Below are positions 56,504 through 64,000 of a DNA stretch of 64,000 nucleotides, piece by piece (positions within the stretch are counted from its first letter, which is position 1; every line of letters begins with the position of its first letter). Location of the stretch: the NCBI GenBank assembly GCA_029931535.1, contig JAQPZY010001415.1:1392501-1456500 (forward strand), read 5' to 3'. The DNA comes from Margaritifera margaritifera. Taxonomy: Eukaryota > Mollusca > Bivalvia > Unionida > Margaritiferidae. The position numbers were made by a program, and so were the translations under genes. Under the pieces are notes generated by a model, which worked only from the letters and a program-made list of their open reading frames with translations, was not told where the DNA came from and ran no database searches.

Positions 56504-57115
56504 ATGGAAGGACGAAAACTGACTTTAGTACCTTACAAACGATGGATGGAATTTCATCGTTGGAACGAACAACGGATTCCTCATTTACCAGTCAATCCTA
56601 ATCTCAACGAAATGTCTCAGTTACAACAAGAAATACAATCCCTGATGGAACGTAACGATTTGTCCGAAACAGAAAAAACCCAACGGTACGGTCAACTTTT
56701 ACAACGTCTACAACTCTTTCGTCAAAAAGCAGTCGACGAAACAGCTCCACCCACTTTGAGAGATTTTAAGGCTCTCATGAAAAGCGAACCTAAAGTGACT
56801 ATCAAAAAAGAAAAAGAAGAAAAAGAAGAAGAAGAAGAAGAAGAAGAAGAAGAAGAAGAGTTTTTACTAACTCCACCTCTTAAAAAAATAAAAAAGTTAG
56901 CCACCCCAGATTGGATAAAAAAGAAAAGGTCTACCCCTTTATCCTCAGAAAAGAAAAAGAAAGAAGTAAAGAAAGAAGTCAAAACAGAACCGATGACCCC
57001 TGTTCAAACCACATCTACTTTTACCCCAGTAGCACGTCGGACACGTAAACAACAACAATCCAAAAAGATACCTCACGAAGAAAAGAGTATTGGAACTTGG
57101 TTAACTTATTCTTGA
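56504..57115 (+). CDS. Polinton accessory protein with LVP / QLLQRLQLF helical core
   Basis: 203 residues from ATG 56504 (an in-frame TTG lies 18 bases earlier). It starts GRKLTLVPYKRW, a motif that opens a widespread Polinton protein family (K-L-LVP), followed by a coiled helical segment MSQLQQEIQSLMER...EKTQRYGQLLQRLQLF (residues 35-75), matching the family's LxxEM--IL------EK---Y-Q-LQRY pattern. The second half is low complexity: a Glu run (about 106-120) and a basic Lys/Pro tail ending KSIGTWLTYS. Its function is unknown; it sits between the minor virion-type protein and the integrase, as in other Polintons. Confidence 0.7.
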   Translation: MEGRKLTLVPYKRWMEFHRWNEQRIPHLPVNPNLNEMSQLQQEIQSLMERNDLSETEKTQRYGQLLQRLQLFRQKAVDETAPPTLRDFKALMKSEPKVTIKKEKEEKEEEEEEEEEEEEFLLTPPLKKIKKLATPDWIKKKRSTPLSSEKKKKEVKKEVKTEPMTPVQTTSTFTPVARRTRKQQQSKKIPHEEKSIGTWLTYS

Positions 57116-57137
57116 GGAAATCATCATCATCATCATC

Positions 57138-58265
57138 ATGGAGAAACTGTTAGCCACCATTTATTACAATCCTGGCCATGCTGCTGGTTACGGAGGAGTT
57201 CAAAAATTATATCGAGCTGCTAAAAGTCAATTGAAAAGTGTACGTTTGCCCGAAGTACGACGATGGTTACAAGAACAATCGACGTACACGTTACACAAAC
57301 CCATTCGACGTAAATTTTCTAGAAGTACCACTCAAGTGGAAGGGATCGATCATCAATGGCAAGCCGATTTAGCTGACGTCTCTCATTTAGCCACTTACAA
57401 TGGTGGTCACAAATATTTGTTTTGTGTCATCGACGTGTTTTCCAAATTTGCTTGGGTCGTGCCTTTGACTTCTAAAAGCAGTACCGAATTGGTACGAGCC
57501 TTAAAATTGGTCTTGAAACAAAGTGGACGCCAACCTTTACGATGGCAAACGGACAAAGGTACCGAATTTCTAAACCAAGCTTTTCAAAAAGAATTGAAAC
57601 AAAGACACATTCATTTTTTTACTACCGAAAATCCTGAAACCAAAGCCAGTATCGTGGAACGTTTTCAAAGAACTTTGAAAGAACGTATGTGGAAATATTT
57701 TACACATCAACATACTCTCAAGTACATCGACGTGTTACCTCGTTTGGTCAAAGCGTACAATCAATCGTACCATCGTAGTATTGGATGTACCCCCGAAGAG
57801 GTCAGCCCTGAAAACGAAGTGTCTGTGTTTGATAAATTATTTGGTTCACCCCAGCAGATCAAAAAAAGAAAAAAGAAAACACCTTTGTTGAAGTTATTAA
57901 AGACGGGAGATTGGGTTCGTATCGGAAAAACCAAACGTACTTTTGACAAAGGTTATTTACCTAACTGGACTACCGAATTGTTTCGTGTCACTACCCCCGT
58001 CCGTGGACGTGATCCTCCCGTCTATAAATTGGAAGACATGAACGGTGAAGTACTCAAAGGAACATTTTACTTGCCTGAGTTACAACGAGTGACTAAAAAA
58101 GAAGATACCTTGTACGACATCGAAAGCATTCTCGAACAAAGAACACGCAAAGTAGGTAAACGTCGAGTAGAAGAAGTCAAAGTACGTTGGAAAGGATATC
58201 CTCCTAGTTTTGATTCTTGGATTGCAGCTTCTCAAGTCGTCGACTATAAAAAGAAAAAGAAGTAA
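57138..58265 (+). CDS. Polinton integrase (RVE family) with C-terminal chromodomain
   Basis: 375 residues. The zinc-binding-like N-terminus (1-65) begins LLATIYYNPGHAAGYGG and lacks an obvious complete HHCC set. The catalytic core 70-240 has the DDE triad Asp77 (HQWQADLADV), Asp139 (RWQTDKGTEF) and Glu174 (ASIVERFQRTLKERM), with 34 residues between the last two. Residues 255-315 are an SH3-like basic domain (GDWVRIGKTKRTFDKGYLPNW). Residues about 325-370 are a chromodomain (YDIESILEQR...VKVRWKGYPPSFDSW) that may guide insertion to particular histone marks. It joins element ends to host DNA and makes 6-bp duplications in the family. All key residues are present and the gene is intact. Confidence 0.95.
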   Translation: MEKLLATIYYNPGHAAGYGGVQKLYRAAKSQLKSVRLPEVRRWLQEQSTYTLHKPIRRKFSRSTTQVEGIDHQWQADLADVSHLATYNGGHKYLFCVIDVFSKFAWVVPLTSKSSTELVRALKLVLKQSGRQPLRWQTDKGTEFLNQAFQKELKQRHIHFFTTENPETKASIVERFQRTLKERMWKYFTHQHTLKYIDVLPRLVKAYNQSYHRSIGCTPEEVSPENEVSVFDKLFGSPQQIKKRKKKTPLLKLLKTGDWVRIGKTKRTFDKGYLPNWTTELFRVTTPVRGRDPPVYKLEDMNGEVLKGTFYLPELQRVTKKEDTLYDIESILEQRTRKVGKRRVEEVKVRWKGYPPSFDSWIAASQVVDYKKKKK

Positions 58266-58274
58266 ACTCACAAC

Positions 58275-58727
58275 ATGCCATTCAACACAGTAGCCACCCA
58301 GACGACTTCAACGACTCCTTCACAGAGTTCTTCTCTTCAAGAATTACAAAAACAACCCCTTTGGGTGTGGTGCGGAGAACGTGTGCCTAAAAATCAAATC
58401 GTCTTTTTCTGCCAAATCTTTGTAGTGTATTGTGTCATCGGAGCAGCTATTGCTAATTTGAGTTTACAACAAGGAGACAAACAATTGTGGACCATTTTAC
58501 TGAGCAGTTGCATCGGTTATCTTTTACCCAGTCCCTCTTTGAAATTTACGACGACAGACAACAGCAGCCATAGCAACAACCACGCTAGTTCGAACAACGC
58601 CAGTTCACCTTCTTCTTCGTCCAGTCACCACCACAATACCAATTCTCTTTTGGAACCTTTTGAACATCATTCTTCTTCTGTCCACTTGAGTGACTCCTCG
58701 GACACCAGAACCACCTTAGAACTATGA
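58275..58727 (+). CDS. Two-helix membrane protein conserved in Polintons
   Basis: 150 residues. After a Gln/Ser-rich start comes PLWVWCGERVPKNQIVFFCQIFVVYCVIGAAIANLSL, a hydrophobic helix (about 43-63), then DKQLWTILLSSCIGYLLPSPSLK, a second helix ending in the LLPSPSLK motif that I associate with a Polinton membrane protein family. The last 60 residues are Ser/Asn/His low complexity. The ATGA overlap at 58724 couples it to the penton gene. It may sit in an internal membrane or vertex; the role is unknown. Confidence 0.7.
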   Translation: MPFNTVATQTTSTTPSQSSSLQELQKQPLWVWCGERVPKNQIVFFCQIFVVYCVIGAAIANLSLQQGDKQLWTILLSSCIGYLLPSPSLKFTTTDNSSHSNNHASSNNASSPSSSSSHHHNTNSLLEPFEHHSSSVHLSDSSDTRTTLEL

Positions 58728-59689
58728 ATGACCAATTTTATTTAACTTTACCCAGTGACAGTTCCATGGATGTGTTTCCCAACAACAAATTATGTTGTTT
58801 CACGGCCAAATTACCTCAGGCCTTCCAATTGGATCACGACGCTCATTGGGAAGTGGCTTTGGTAGAAATCATTCATCCTACGCAAATCAAGAATGTGTCT
58901 GGAAATCAAACCATTTTTGACGTAGCAATCTATAACGAAAAAGTGCAAAAAGAGTTGGACGCTCATGATCCTGAAATTGGGAAAAAAATGAGTTCAAAAA
59001 CTGACAATACTCCCTACTCGACCTATCGCATGAGAATTCCTGAAGGGTATTATTTTAGCGCTCAACATTTGGTGGAGACGATTGCGGCCGTCTTCGAAGC
59101 CCAATTTGGCAAAGCCTTGGAAAAAAACCAAAAATGGGTAGAGATCAAATACCATCCTGTGGCACGCCGTATCTGGATACAATTTTTGAAAGGGCATGAG
59201 GGAAAGCCATTCGACGAGAAAGAAGACAAACACTTACCCGCGCACGAAAGAAAATTCATGACCATCGGTTTTTCTGCTGGGTTGTTTGAAATTTTGGGTG
59301 GAAATAAAAAGTATCATGGTGAACGAACAATCCACACCAACACAGATTTCGGAGAGGCTTTTCGCACCCCTATCGAATTGAACGTTGGACTGAATTTAAT
59401 GTTTGTGTACTCCGATGTGGTGGAGTACAACGTGGTGGGTCACACAGCTGCTCCCTTACTGAGAGTCATTCCTTTCAAAGTGGATACTGCTGCTGGTGCG
59501 TACGAAGAAGGTGGAAACACGTTTCACGTTCACCGTGAATTTGTACATCCTCATTATCTTCCAGTCAGTAAATCGTATTTTGACAGTGTCAACATTAGTA
59601 TAAAAGGAGATTTGGGACAAGATGTGCCATTCATTGACAAAGGAAAAGTCACGGTGAAACTACATTTTCGAAAAAAACAAGTTCTCTAA
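58724..59689 (+). CDS. Minor capsid (penton-type) protein
   Basis: 321 residues. The N-terminus DQFYLTLPSDSSMDVFPNNK, then LCCFTAKLPQAFQLDHDAHWEVALVEI, is the signature of the Polinton minor capsid protein, predicted to form a single jelly roll occupying capsid vertices. Later segments (YFSAQHLVETIAAVF, FEILGG, LMFVYSDVVEYNVVGHTAAPLLRVIPF and the C-terminal VTVKLHFRKK) fit the beta-rich family. Intact. It overlaps the previous stop by ATGA and is followed 31 bp later by the basic protein at 59721. Confidence 0.88.
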   Translation: MNDQFYLTLPSDSSMDVFPNNKLCCFTAKLPQAFQLDHDAHWEVALVEIIHPTQIKNVSGNQTIFDVAIYNEKVQKELDAHDPEIGKKMSSKTDNTPYSTYRMRIPEGYYFSAQHLVETIAAVFEAQFGKALEKNQKWVEIKYHPVARRIWIQFLKGHEGKPFDEKEDKHLPAHERKFMTIGFSAGLFEILGGNKKYHGERTIHTNTDFGEAFRTPIELNVGLNLMFVYSDVVEYNVVGHTAAPLLRVIPFKVDTAAGAYEEGGNTFHVHREFVHPHYLPVSKSYFDSVNISIKGDLGQDVPFIDKGKVTVKLHFRKKQVL

Positions 59690-59720
59690 CGAATTGTAAC
59701 TAACCTCCCAAACAAAAAAA

Positions 59721-60167
59721 ATGTATCCAGTGTACCAAGGAGTGGCTCGACAACGAGGACATGGTTTAGGAGATATGTTAAAATCGGCTTTTCGGACGGT
59801 AGCTCCTATTTTGAAACCGATGGTGACTCGAGGATTGCAGGCCTTAAAAGATGCCGCTTTGACACAAGGAAAAGAATTTTTGCAAAATGTCCTCATCGAC
59901 AAACAAAATCCTAAAGAAGCTTTTATGAGAGCAGGCAAAAATGTGTTGATGACGACTGGTAAAGATCTTTTAGGCCTCCAAGAAAATCCTATAAATACGC
60001 TTCACGCTTCAGACCCTGGCATTACTTCACAGCAGCAAGGACAAGGTAGAAAGAGACGACAACAACGTCTAAATCCCTTCAAAGTTCATAAAAAAACACA
60101 CGGCAGTTCCAAAAAGAATAAGAAAAGAAGAAGAACTGGTAGAGAATTAGACGTGTTTGATTATTAA
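59721..60167 (+). CDS. Basic virion-type protein (pVI-like)
   Basis: 148 residues. It opens YPVYQGVARQRGHGLGDMLKS, a Gly-rich stretch followed by an amphipathic helix FRTVAPILKPMVTRGLQALKDAA, then KEFLQNVLIDKQNPKEAFMRAG. The C-terminal 45 residues are strongly basic (KRRQQRLNPFKVHKKTH, SKKNKKRRR). This small protein with a G-x-G-LG start and an amphipathic helix sits between penton and major capsid genes in many Polintons, and the style recalls adenovirus pVI. The exact role is not proven. It is translated from an ATG in a good context (aaaaaaaATGT), 11 bases before the MCP leader. Confidence 0.65.
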   Translation: MYPVYQGVARQRGHGLGDMLKSAFRTVAPILKPMVTRGLQALKDAALTQGKEFLQNVLIDKQNPKEAFMRAGKNVLMTTGKDLLGLQENPINTLHASDPGITSQQQGQGRKRRQQRLNPFKVHKKTHGSSKKNKKRRRTGRELDVFDY

Positions 60168-60178
60168 TAACTGTGAAA

Positions 60179-61531
60179 ATGATGCACCGAGATTCTTGCG
60201 AATGTACCAAGTCAGAACTGGATATGTTTTCTATGCCTCCCACCATGATGACGATGCAAGAATCCCAATGGGTGGAATTTCATCCTGTATCGTCTTTGAC
60301 GGAATCAGCTCCTATCGAATTTGAAATCAAAGGACAAACCGAAGATTACATCGATCTGAATAACAGTTACTTGTACCTGAAACTTCAAGTACAAAAAAAT
60401 GACAACACCCTTCCTGGGGAAGCTGCCCGAGTGGCACCCGTCAATAATTTCATGCATTCCTTGTTCAGCGGAGTAGATTTGTACTTGAATAACAAACTGG
60501 TCAGCAGCAGTTTGGATACTTACCCTTACCGTGCTTATTTGGAAAATCTCTTGACGTACGGAAAAGAAGCCAAGAACACTCATCTGGATGCTTCGGTGGT
60601 CTGGAAACCTGACACCTCGGAAAAGTTCAACGACACAGAGCTGTCAGTACCGGCGAAGACTTCTGCTAATGATGGTGATCCTATAATTCCAGCAGTCCCT
60701 CACAATGTGGGATTCAACGACCGTCGAAAGAAAATCAGACGAAGTTTAGAACTGATGGATCGTTTGCATTTGGACATGTGGTTGCAAGACAAGTATTTGT
60801 TGAACGGAGTAGATGTACGCCTGAGACTTAATCGCAGTAGTGCCGCCTTCCATTTGATGGCTCATGCTAACGAGTGGAAAACCAAAATCCAAGAAGCCAA
60901 ACTTTACGTGCGACGTGTAGAAGTCTTACCAAAAGTAGCCAATGACATCAGTCAATCCTTGAGCAGAACCACTGCTAAGTATCCTGTGCGACGAGTGGAA
61001 GTGAAAACCTTTACCATAGCCGCTGGACTCCGATCCAAAGTCGAAGATCACATCTTCCAAGGACAGCTCCCCAAACGTTTGCTGATTGGCATCGTCAGTA
61101 ATGCAGCCCTCAACGGAGTCCACGATCAGAATCCGTTCGAGTTTAAACACTACAACGTCTCCAAGATAGAAGTCAGTCGAGATGGCAAGACCTTGTGTAC
61201 CAGACCTTTTGAACCTAACTTTAGCGACGGCCATAAAAATTACTTGCGATCTTACCTGAGCCTGTTTGAAGCCACAGGCCAGTTAGGGCGCGACACCAGC
61301 CACGGCATTTCGTACGAGGATTATGCAGGAGGGTATGCTTTGTGGGGATTTGATTTCACTCCGGACCAAGGCAGCGATGAAGGACATTTTCACCCTATAA
61401 AATCAGGCCCACTTCGTGTGGAACTTCAGTTTGCAGATCCTCTACCCGACACAGTGAACGTCGTCTTGTATGCAGAATTTGATAATACTCTAGAAATCAA
61501 CAGTTTGAGAGAAGTGATTCTAGACTATTAG
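60179..61531 (+). CDS. Major capsid protein (double jelly-roll type)
   Basis: 450 residues from ATG 60179 (an in-frame GTG lies six bases earlier). The start is Cys/Met-rich; then PIEFEIKGQTEDYIDLNNSY, LYLKLQVQK, NNFMHSLFSGVDLYLNNKLV and YPYRAYLENLLTYGKEA form the first jelly-roll block. The family (often labelled F54H12.2-like) is the Polinton MCP. The second half has VKTFTIAAGLRSKVEDHIFQGQLPKRLLIGIV and GYALWGFDFTPDQG, typical of the second jelly roll. Length (450) is slightly below or equal to the usual 450-550. Intact, with no stops. Trimers would make a pseudo-T icosahedral shell. Confidence 0.9.
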   Translation: MMHRDSCECTKSELDMFSMPPTMMTMQESQWVEFHPVSSLTESAPIEFEIKGQTEDYIDLNNSYLYLKLQVQKNDNTLPGEAARVAPVNNFMHSLFSGVDLYLNNKLVSSSLDTYPYRAYLENLLTYGKEAKNTHLDASVVWKPDTSEKFNDTELSVPAKTSANDGDPIIPAVPHNVGFNDRRKKIRRSLELMDRLHLDMWLQDKYLLNGVDVRLRLNRSSAAFHLMAHANEWKTKIQEAKLYVRRVEVLPKVANDISQSLSRTTAKYPVRRVEVKTFTIAAGLRSKVEDHIFQGQLPKRLLIGIVSNAALNGVHDQNPFEFKHYNVSKIEVSRDGKTLCTRPFEPNFSDGHKNYLRSYLSLFEATGQLGRDTSHGISYEDYAGGYALWGFDFTPDQGSDEGHFHPIKSGPLRVELQFADPLPDTVNVVLYAEFDNTLEINSLREVILDY

Positions 61532-61546
61532 AAGAAGAAAAAAAAG

Positions 61547-61699
61547 ATGCAACACGTAGAAGAAGAACCTATGGAAATAGATGAGGAATTTTGTGAGAAG
61601 TCACAAACTACCACAAATGATGATGATGACGAAGTCATTCATTCAGAACCTAAAACCGAGTTTACTGGATTTATTTCTCGATGGCCAGAACACGAGTGA
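61547..61699 (+). pseudogene. Acidic 50-codon frame, possible N-terminal piece of the protease
   Basis: ATG 61547 opens an acidic peptide ending TEFTGFISRWPEHE and stopping at 61697-61699. Only the FTGFIS part recalls the conserved F-GF-S turn near the N-terminus of adenain-type proteases. It is in frame 2; the protease C-terminal half follows in frame 1. A large internal deletion joining the two pieces would explain this. Confidence 0.3.
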
Positions 61700-61977
61700 G
61701 ACTACAAGGATCAGATTCTATGGTGTGTGGACAATATTGTGTTCATTATCTTCATCAACGCAGTCTTGGATATTCCTTAGAACATTTACTGACTTATTTT
61801 GATAGTGACTATGTTCGAAATGATGCTAAAGTACAACAATGGTTTTGTCAACGTTATGGTTATCTCTTGTCTTTAGCTCACCATCGTAGTGTACATCAAA
61901 ATGATGTAGATGTAGAAAGTTTCACATTTACTTTACCTTCGCAACGTTGTCAACCTTGTAAATATGTTCCTGTTTGA
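61681..61977 (+). pseudogene. Adenain-like cysteine protease, C-terminal half only
   Basis: 98 codons from ATG 61681. The motif LQGSDSMVCGQYCVHYL holds the catalytic Cys16 (of CGxYC), equivalent to Cys122 of adenovirus protease; the downstream helix and LAHHRS region match the family. The upstream half with the catalytic His and Asp/Asn is absent: in this frame, only about nine codons precede ATG 61681 before a stop (61651-61653). The protease normally matures capsid and core proteins, so a particle made from this copy alone would probably not mature. The poly(A) signal aataaa at 62028-62033 follows. Confidence 0.7.
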
Positions 61978-61979
61978 AA

Positions 61980-62321
61980 ATTTCTGGTTGAATGGTTAGT
62001 ATTTTTATGCTAGAATAGTTATTGTTGAATAAACAATTTTGTTGATTGTTGAAAAAAAATATGGTGTTGTGTGGTTTTTTATTGAATTTGAAATAATAAT
62101 GATTATGTTCTATCTCTCTCTTTCTATCGATCTGAAGTCACCCCCCTCTATCTATTATCTCACTGTCGATCTGAACCCTATTTTTAGGTCAGCGCAATGG
62201 ATGGTGTGGTGTATGTATTGGATAAAAAAAAAAAAATAATAAGAAATGGGTGTGTGGAGTATGTTTGTAAAGAGTGTGTTTGTGTTTTTTTTTTTTTTTT
62301 TTTTAAAAAAAAATAAAAAAA
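61980..62321. other. Terminal spacer before the right TIR
   Basis: A/T-rich. Contains ttctatcgatctgaa words, one of them repeated, a short A13 run and a T18 run. No gene was found. Confidence 0.6.
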
Positions 62322-63418
62322 GGATTTGTAAAAAAGGAAGTGGATTCGAGATGATAATGGACATTTTATTAAGTTGGAGTTTATCAATGAGAGTCCAGAA
62401 GAAAGTTATGAGAGAATTGTAGACAAGAATCTTCCTGAAGTGTCAGAACAATAAGAGAATGAAAAGGTATATATGGAAGTGTATTGAACTGTATTGGACT
62501 TATATGAAATTGTTTTATTACCACGAGTAACATAATGTATATACATTGAATAAAATATAATTATTATTATTGATGTATATATCTGAATGGTGTTGTGTGG
62601 TTTGTTTTTTACCGACCAAACCAAAAAAAAAAACACTTTCCCTCTCTTTCTATCGATCTAAAATTGGGAGGAAAGAAATAGACTACAGCACCAACAGCAG
62701 CAGCAGCAAAGACAACAACAACAACAACAACAACAACTTTTGCAGTCCATCAAATAAAATTTTTTTTTTTAAAAATGGATTGTATATTTGTGGTGTGTGT
62801 TTTGATATAAAAAATTTAAAAAGTAAAAAAAATGGTTGTGTGTTTTTGATTTGTTTTTTAAAAAATTTCCCCTTCCCAAAAAAAAATGTAGATAGTGTGT
62901 TTGTGTGTTTGATTTGTTTTATAAAAAATTTCCCCTTCCCAAAAAAAAAAATGTAGATAGTGTGTTTGTGTGTTTTGATATAAACAAAATTTAAAAAATC
63001 AAAAAAAAATTTTCCCTTTTTGTTTTTTTTCAGGATTATTTTAAGTCTCCGCTAACGTCCGGTACAATTTCGGAAGTTTAGTGTTACTTTTAGTCTAGAC
63101 CATTATAATCTAATGTTCTGTGCACAACCCCATCGTATAATTTGTGATCAATGGAAAGTGTATCAGCCTTAAGTCAAAATACATCACAGAACGTTTGGAT
63201 GTATTATTTTGTGAGAATTTTACATCTACGTTTTCAAAAGAAGGATTTTAGTATACTATGTCTCCAATTCAATCTTGTGATATTTTACCGAAAAAAGAGG
63301 ATTTTTTTCCTATCGATGTGATTTTTTAAAAATGGAATGTGTGATTTTGAAATTTCTTAAGGAAAATATACCATAAAAAAAAGGTAAGTGTCGTGATTTT
63401 TTTAAAAGTAGGAATAAA

Positions 63419-63485
<67 letters not shown>

Positions 63486-64000
63486 CGTAATGTCAATTCT
63501 CTCTGTTTCACAAACACACACACTAAGTTTCTTATACAATGATTTCGATTGAAATGATCATGGTATCTGTTCCCGTTTTAAGATGCCTCTCCACAAATGT
63601 TGGCAGTAGTCACAATGATTATGTGAAATGTGACGTTAGTTTTGTAATTTTTTCAAAAACTTGCAACCTTTAAAAATTGTACGACAATTTTTCTTCCATA
63701 GGTCAATCTTTGGCTCATATAAAATCTTGAGTTTAGTTGTTCTTGTGCATGTCAGGTATCTTAGCTTTGTTCCTATTTTGGCACTGCAATGTGTCACGAA
63801 AAAATTCTAGATCTACCGTTTTCAGAAGGAAACCAAAAAAAACAAAAAAACAAACAAACAAACAAAACAAACAAGCACATAGCTTTACGGTGTAAGAATG
63901 ACTCGAGTATGACCCATCCAATTCTGCACTCTATAACCCGTCCTATTCTACACTCTCATTCTTGAGCCCAAACATGCGTTCATGAAAACTGTAACAATGT
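62322..64000 (-). repeat. Right terminal inverted repeat (truncated by the window end)
   Basis: The mirror of 49255-50922. The inner edge near gatttgtaaaaaaggaagtgg diverges from the left copy at two or three bases and then becomes identical from tggattcgagatg. The dinucleotide tract here is about 60 nt (63423-63482) against 46 nt at left. It contains a promoterless duplicate of the HNH gene's 3' end (about 62338-62454). Confidence 0.95.

Larger units (their letters stand above)
49255..64000 (+). mobile_element. Polinton (Maverick) element with deleted polymerase and protease; right end beyond window
   Basis: Diagnostic content: long terminal inverted repeats, a retroviral-type integrase with chromodomain, a P-loop packaging ATPase, penton-type minor and major capsid proteins, an adenain-type protease remnant and a protein-primed PolB remnant. 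This is the Polinton gene set; typical intact elements are 15-20 kb. At least 14.7 kb is visible. The base at 64000 pairs with 49255, so the right terminus and its 6-bp target duplication are outside the window, and the left terminus may be further left than 49255. The HNH gene is on the minus strand and the rest on plus. Damage: PolB internal deletion, protease deletion, and frameshifts in two accessory genes. Confidence 0.93.

Noticed and set aside
56722..56982. Ser/Phe-rich minus-strand frame
   Set aside because: Shadow of the Glu/Lys-rich segment of the plus-strand gene.
51751..62321. A cryptic full-length DNA polymerase elsewhere in the element
   Set aside because: All long frames are accounted for by other genes and none has the DxD or YxDTD-type motifs.

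Overview
The window looks like nuclear DNA of a lophotrochozoan, probably a mollusc. It is AT-rich, with small exons scattered over tens of kilobases, GT-AG introns full of degenerate arrays with a period near 150 bp of the kind common in bivalves, DIRS-type and LINE relics, tRNA-derived SINEs, and a Polinton (Maverick). The species assignment is inference.

Positions 45-44686, minus strand: one large host gene can be threaded through ten exons whose splice phases all agree. Its product reads, N to C, NHL-type beta-propeller, Roc GTPase (G1, G3 and G4 motifs on separate exons), COR domain, TIR domain. Upstream exons and the 3' end lie outside the window. The Roc domain carries a tandem 22-23-residue repeat insertion between G1 and G3. 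The introns hold a degraded LINE, two decayed DIRS-like elements (about 6.5-10.7 kb and 19.1-24.5 kb), SINE copies, a 32-bp minisatellite, a 4.4-kb satellite built from 72- and 49-bp units, and six copies of one array-bearing repeat family, one of them an inverted head-to-head pair.

Positions 44.7-49.2 kb: gene-poor DNA with another ~150-bp array, a tiny Cys/His-rich reading frame, a hAT-like MITE candidate and an almost perfect 110-bp hairpin.

Positions 49.25 kb to the window end: a Polinton with terminal inverted repeats of at least 1.67 kb, near-identical but cut by the window edge on the right. The interior (50.9-62.3 kb) encodes an HNH endonuclease (minus strand) and then, on the plus strand, a polymerase B remnant, a BIR protein, an LR-RIY repeat protein, a small membrane protein, the packaging ATPase, two related basic proteins, an acidic/basic coiled protein, a chromodomain integrase, a two-helix membrane protein, the penton-type minor capsid protein, a basic virion-type protein, the double-jelly-roll type major capsid protein and a protease remnant. 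The integrase, ATPase and both capsid genes look intact. DNA polymerase B is reduced to its N-terminal region (interrupted by a TGA) plus a probable C-terminal tail, and the protease has lost the half with the catalytic His. The copy therefore looks like an internally deleted, helper-dependent Polinton that kept integration and capsid genes but lost replication and maturation. Near-identity of the TIRs suggests recent activity. Several genes have TATA boxes about 55 bp before the ATG, so they probably have individual promoters.
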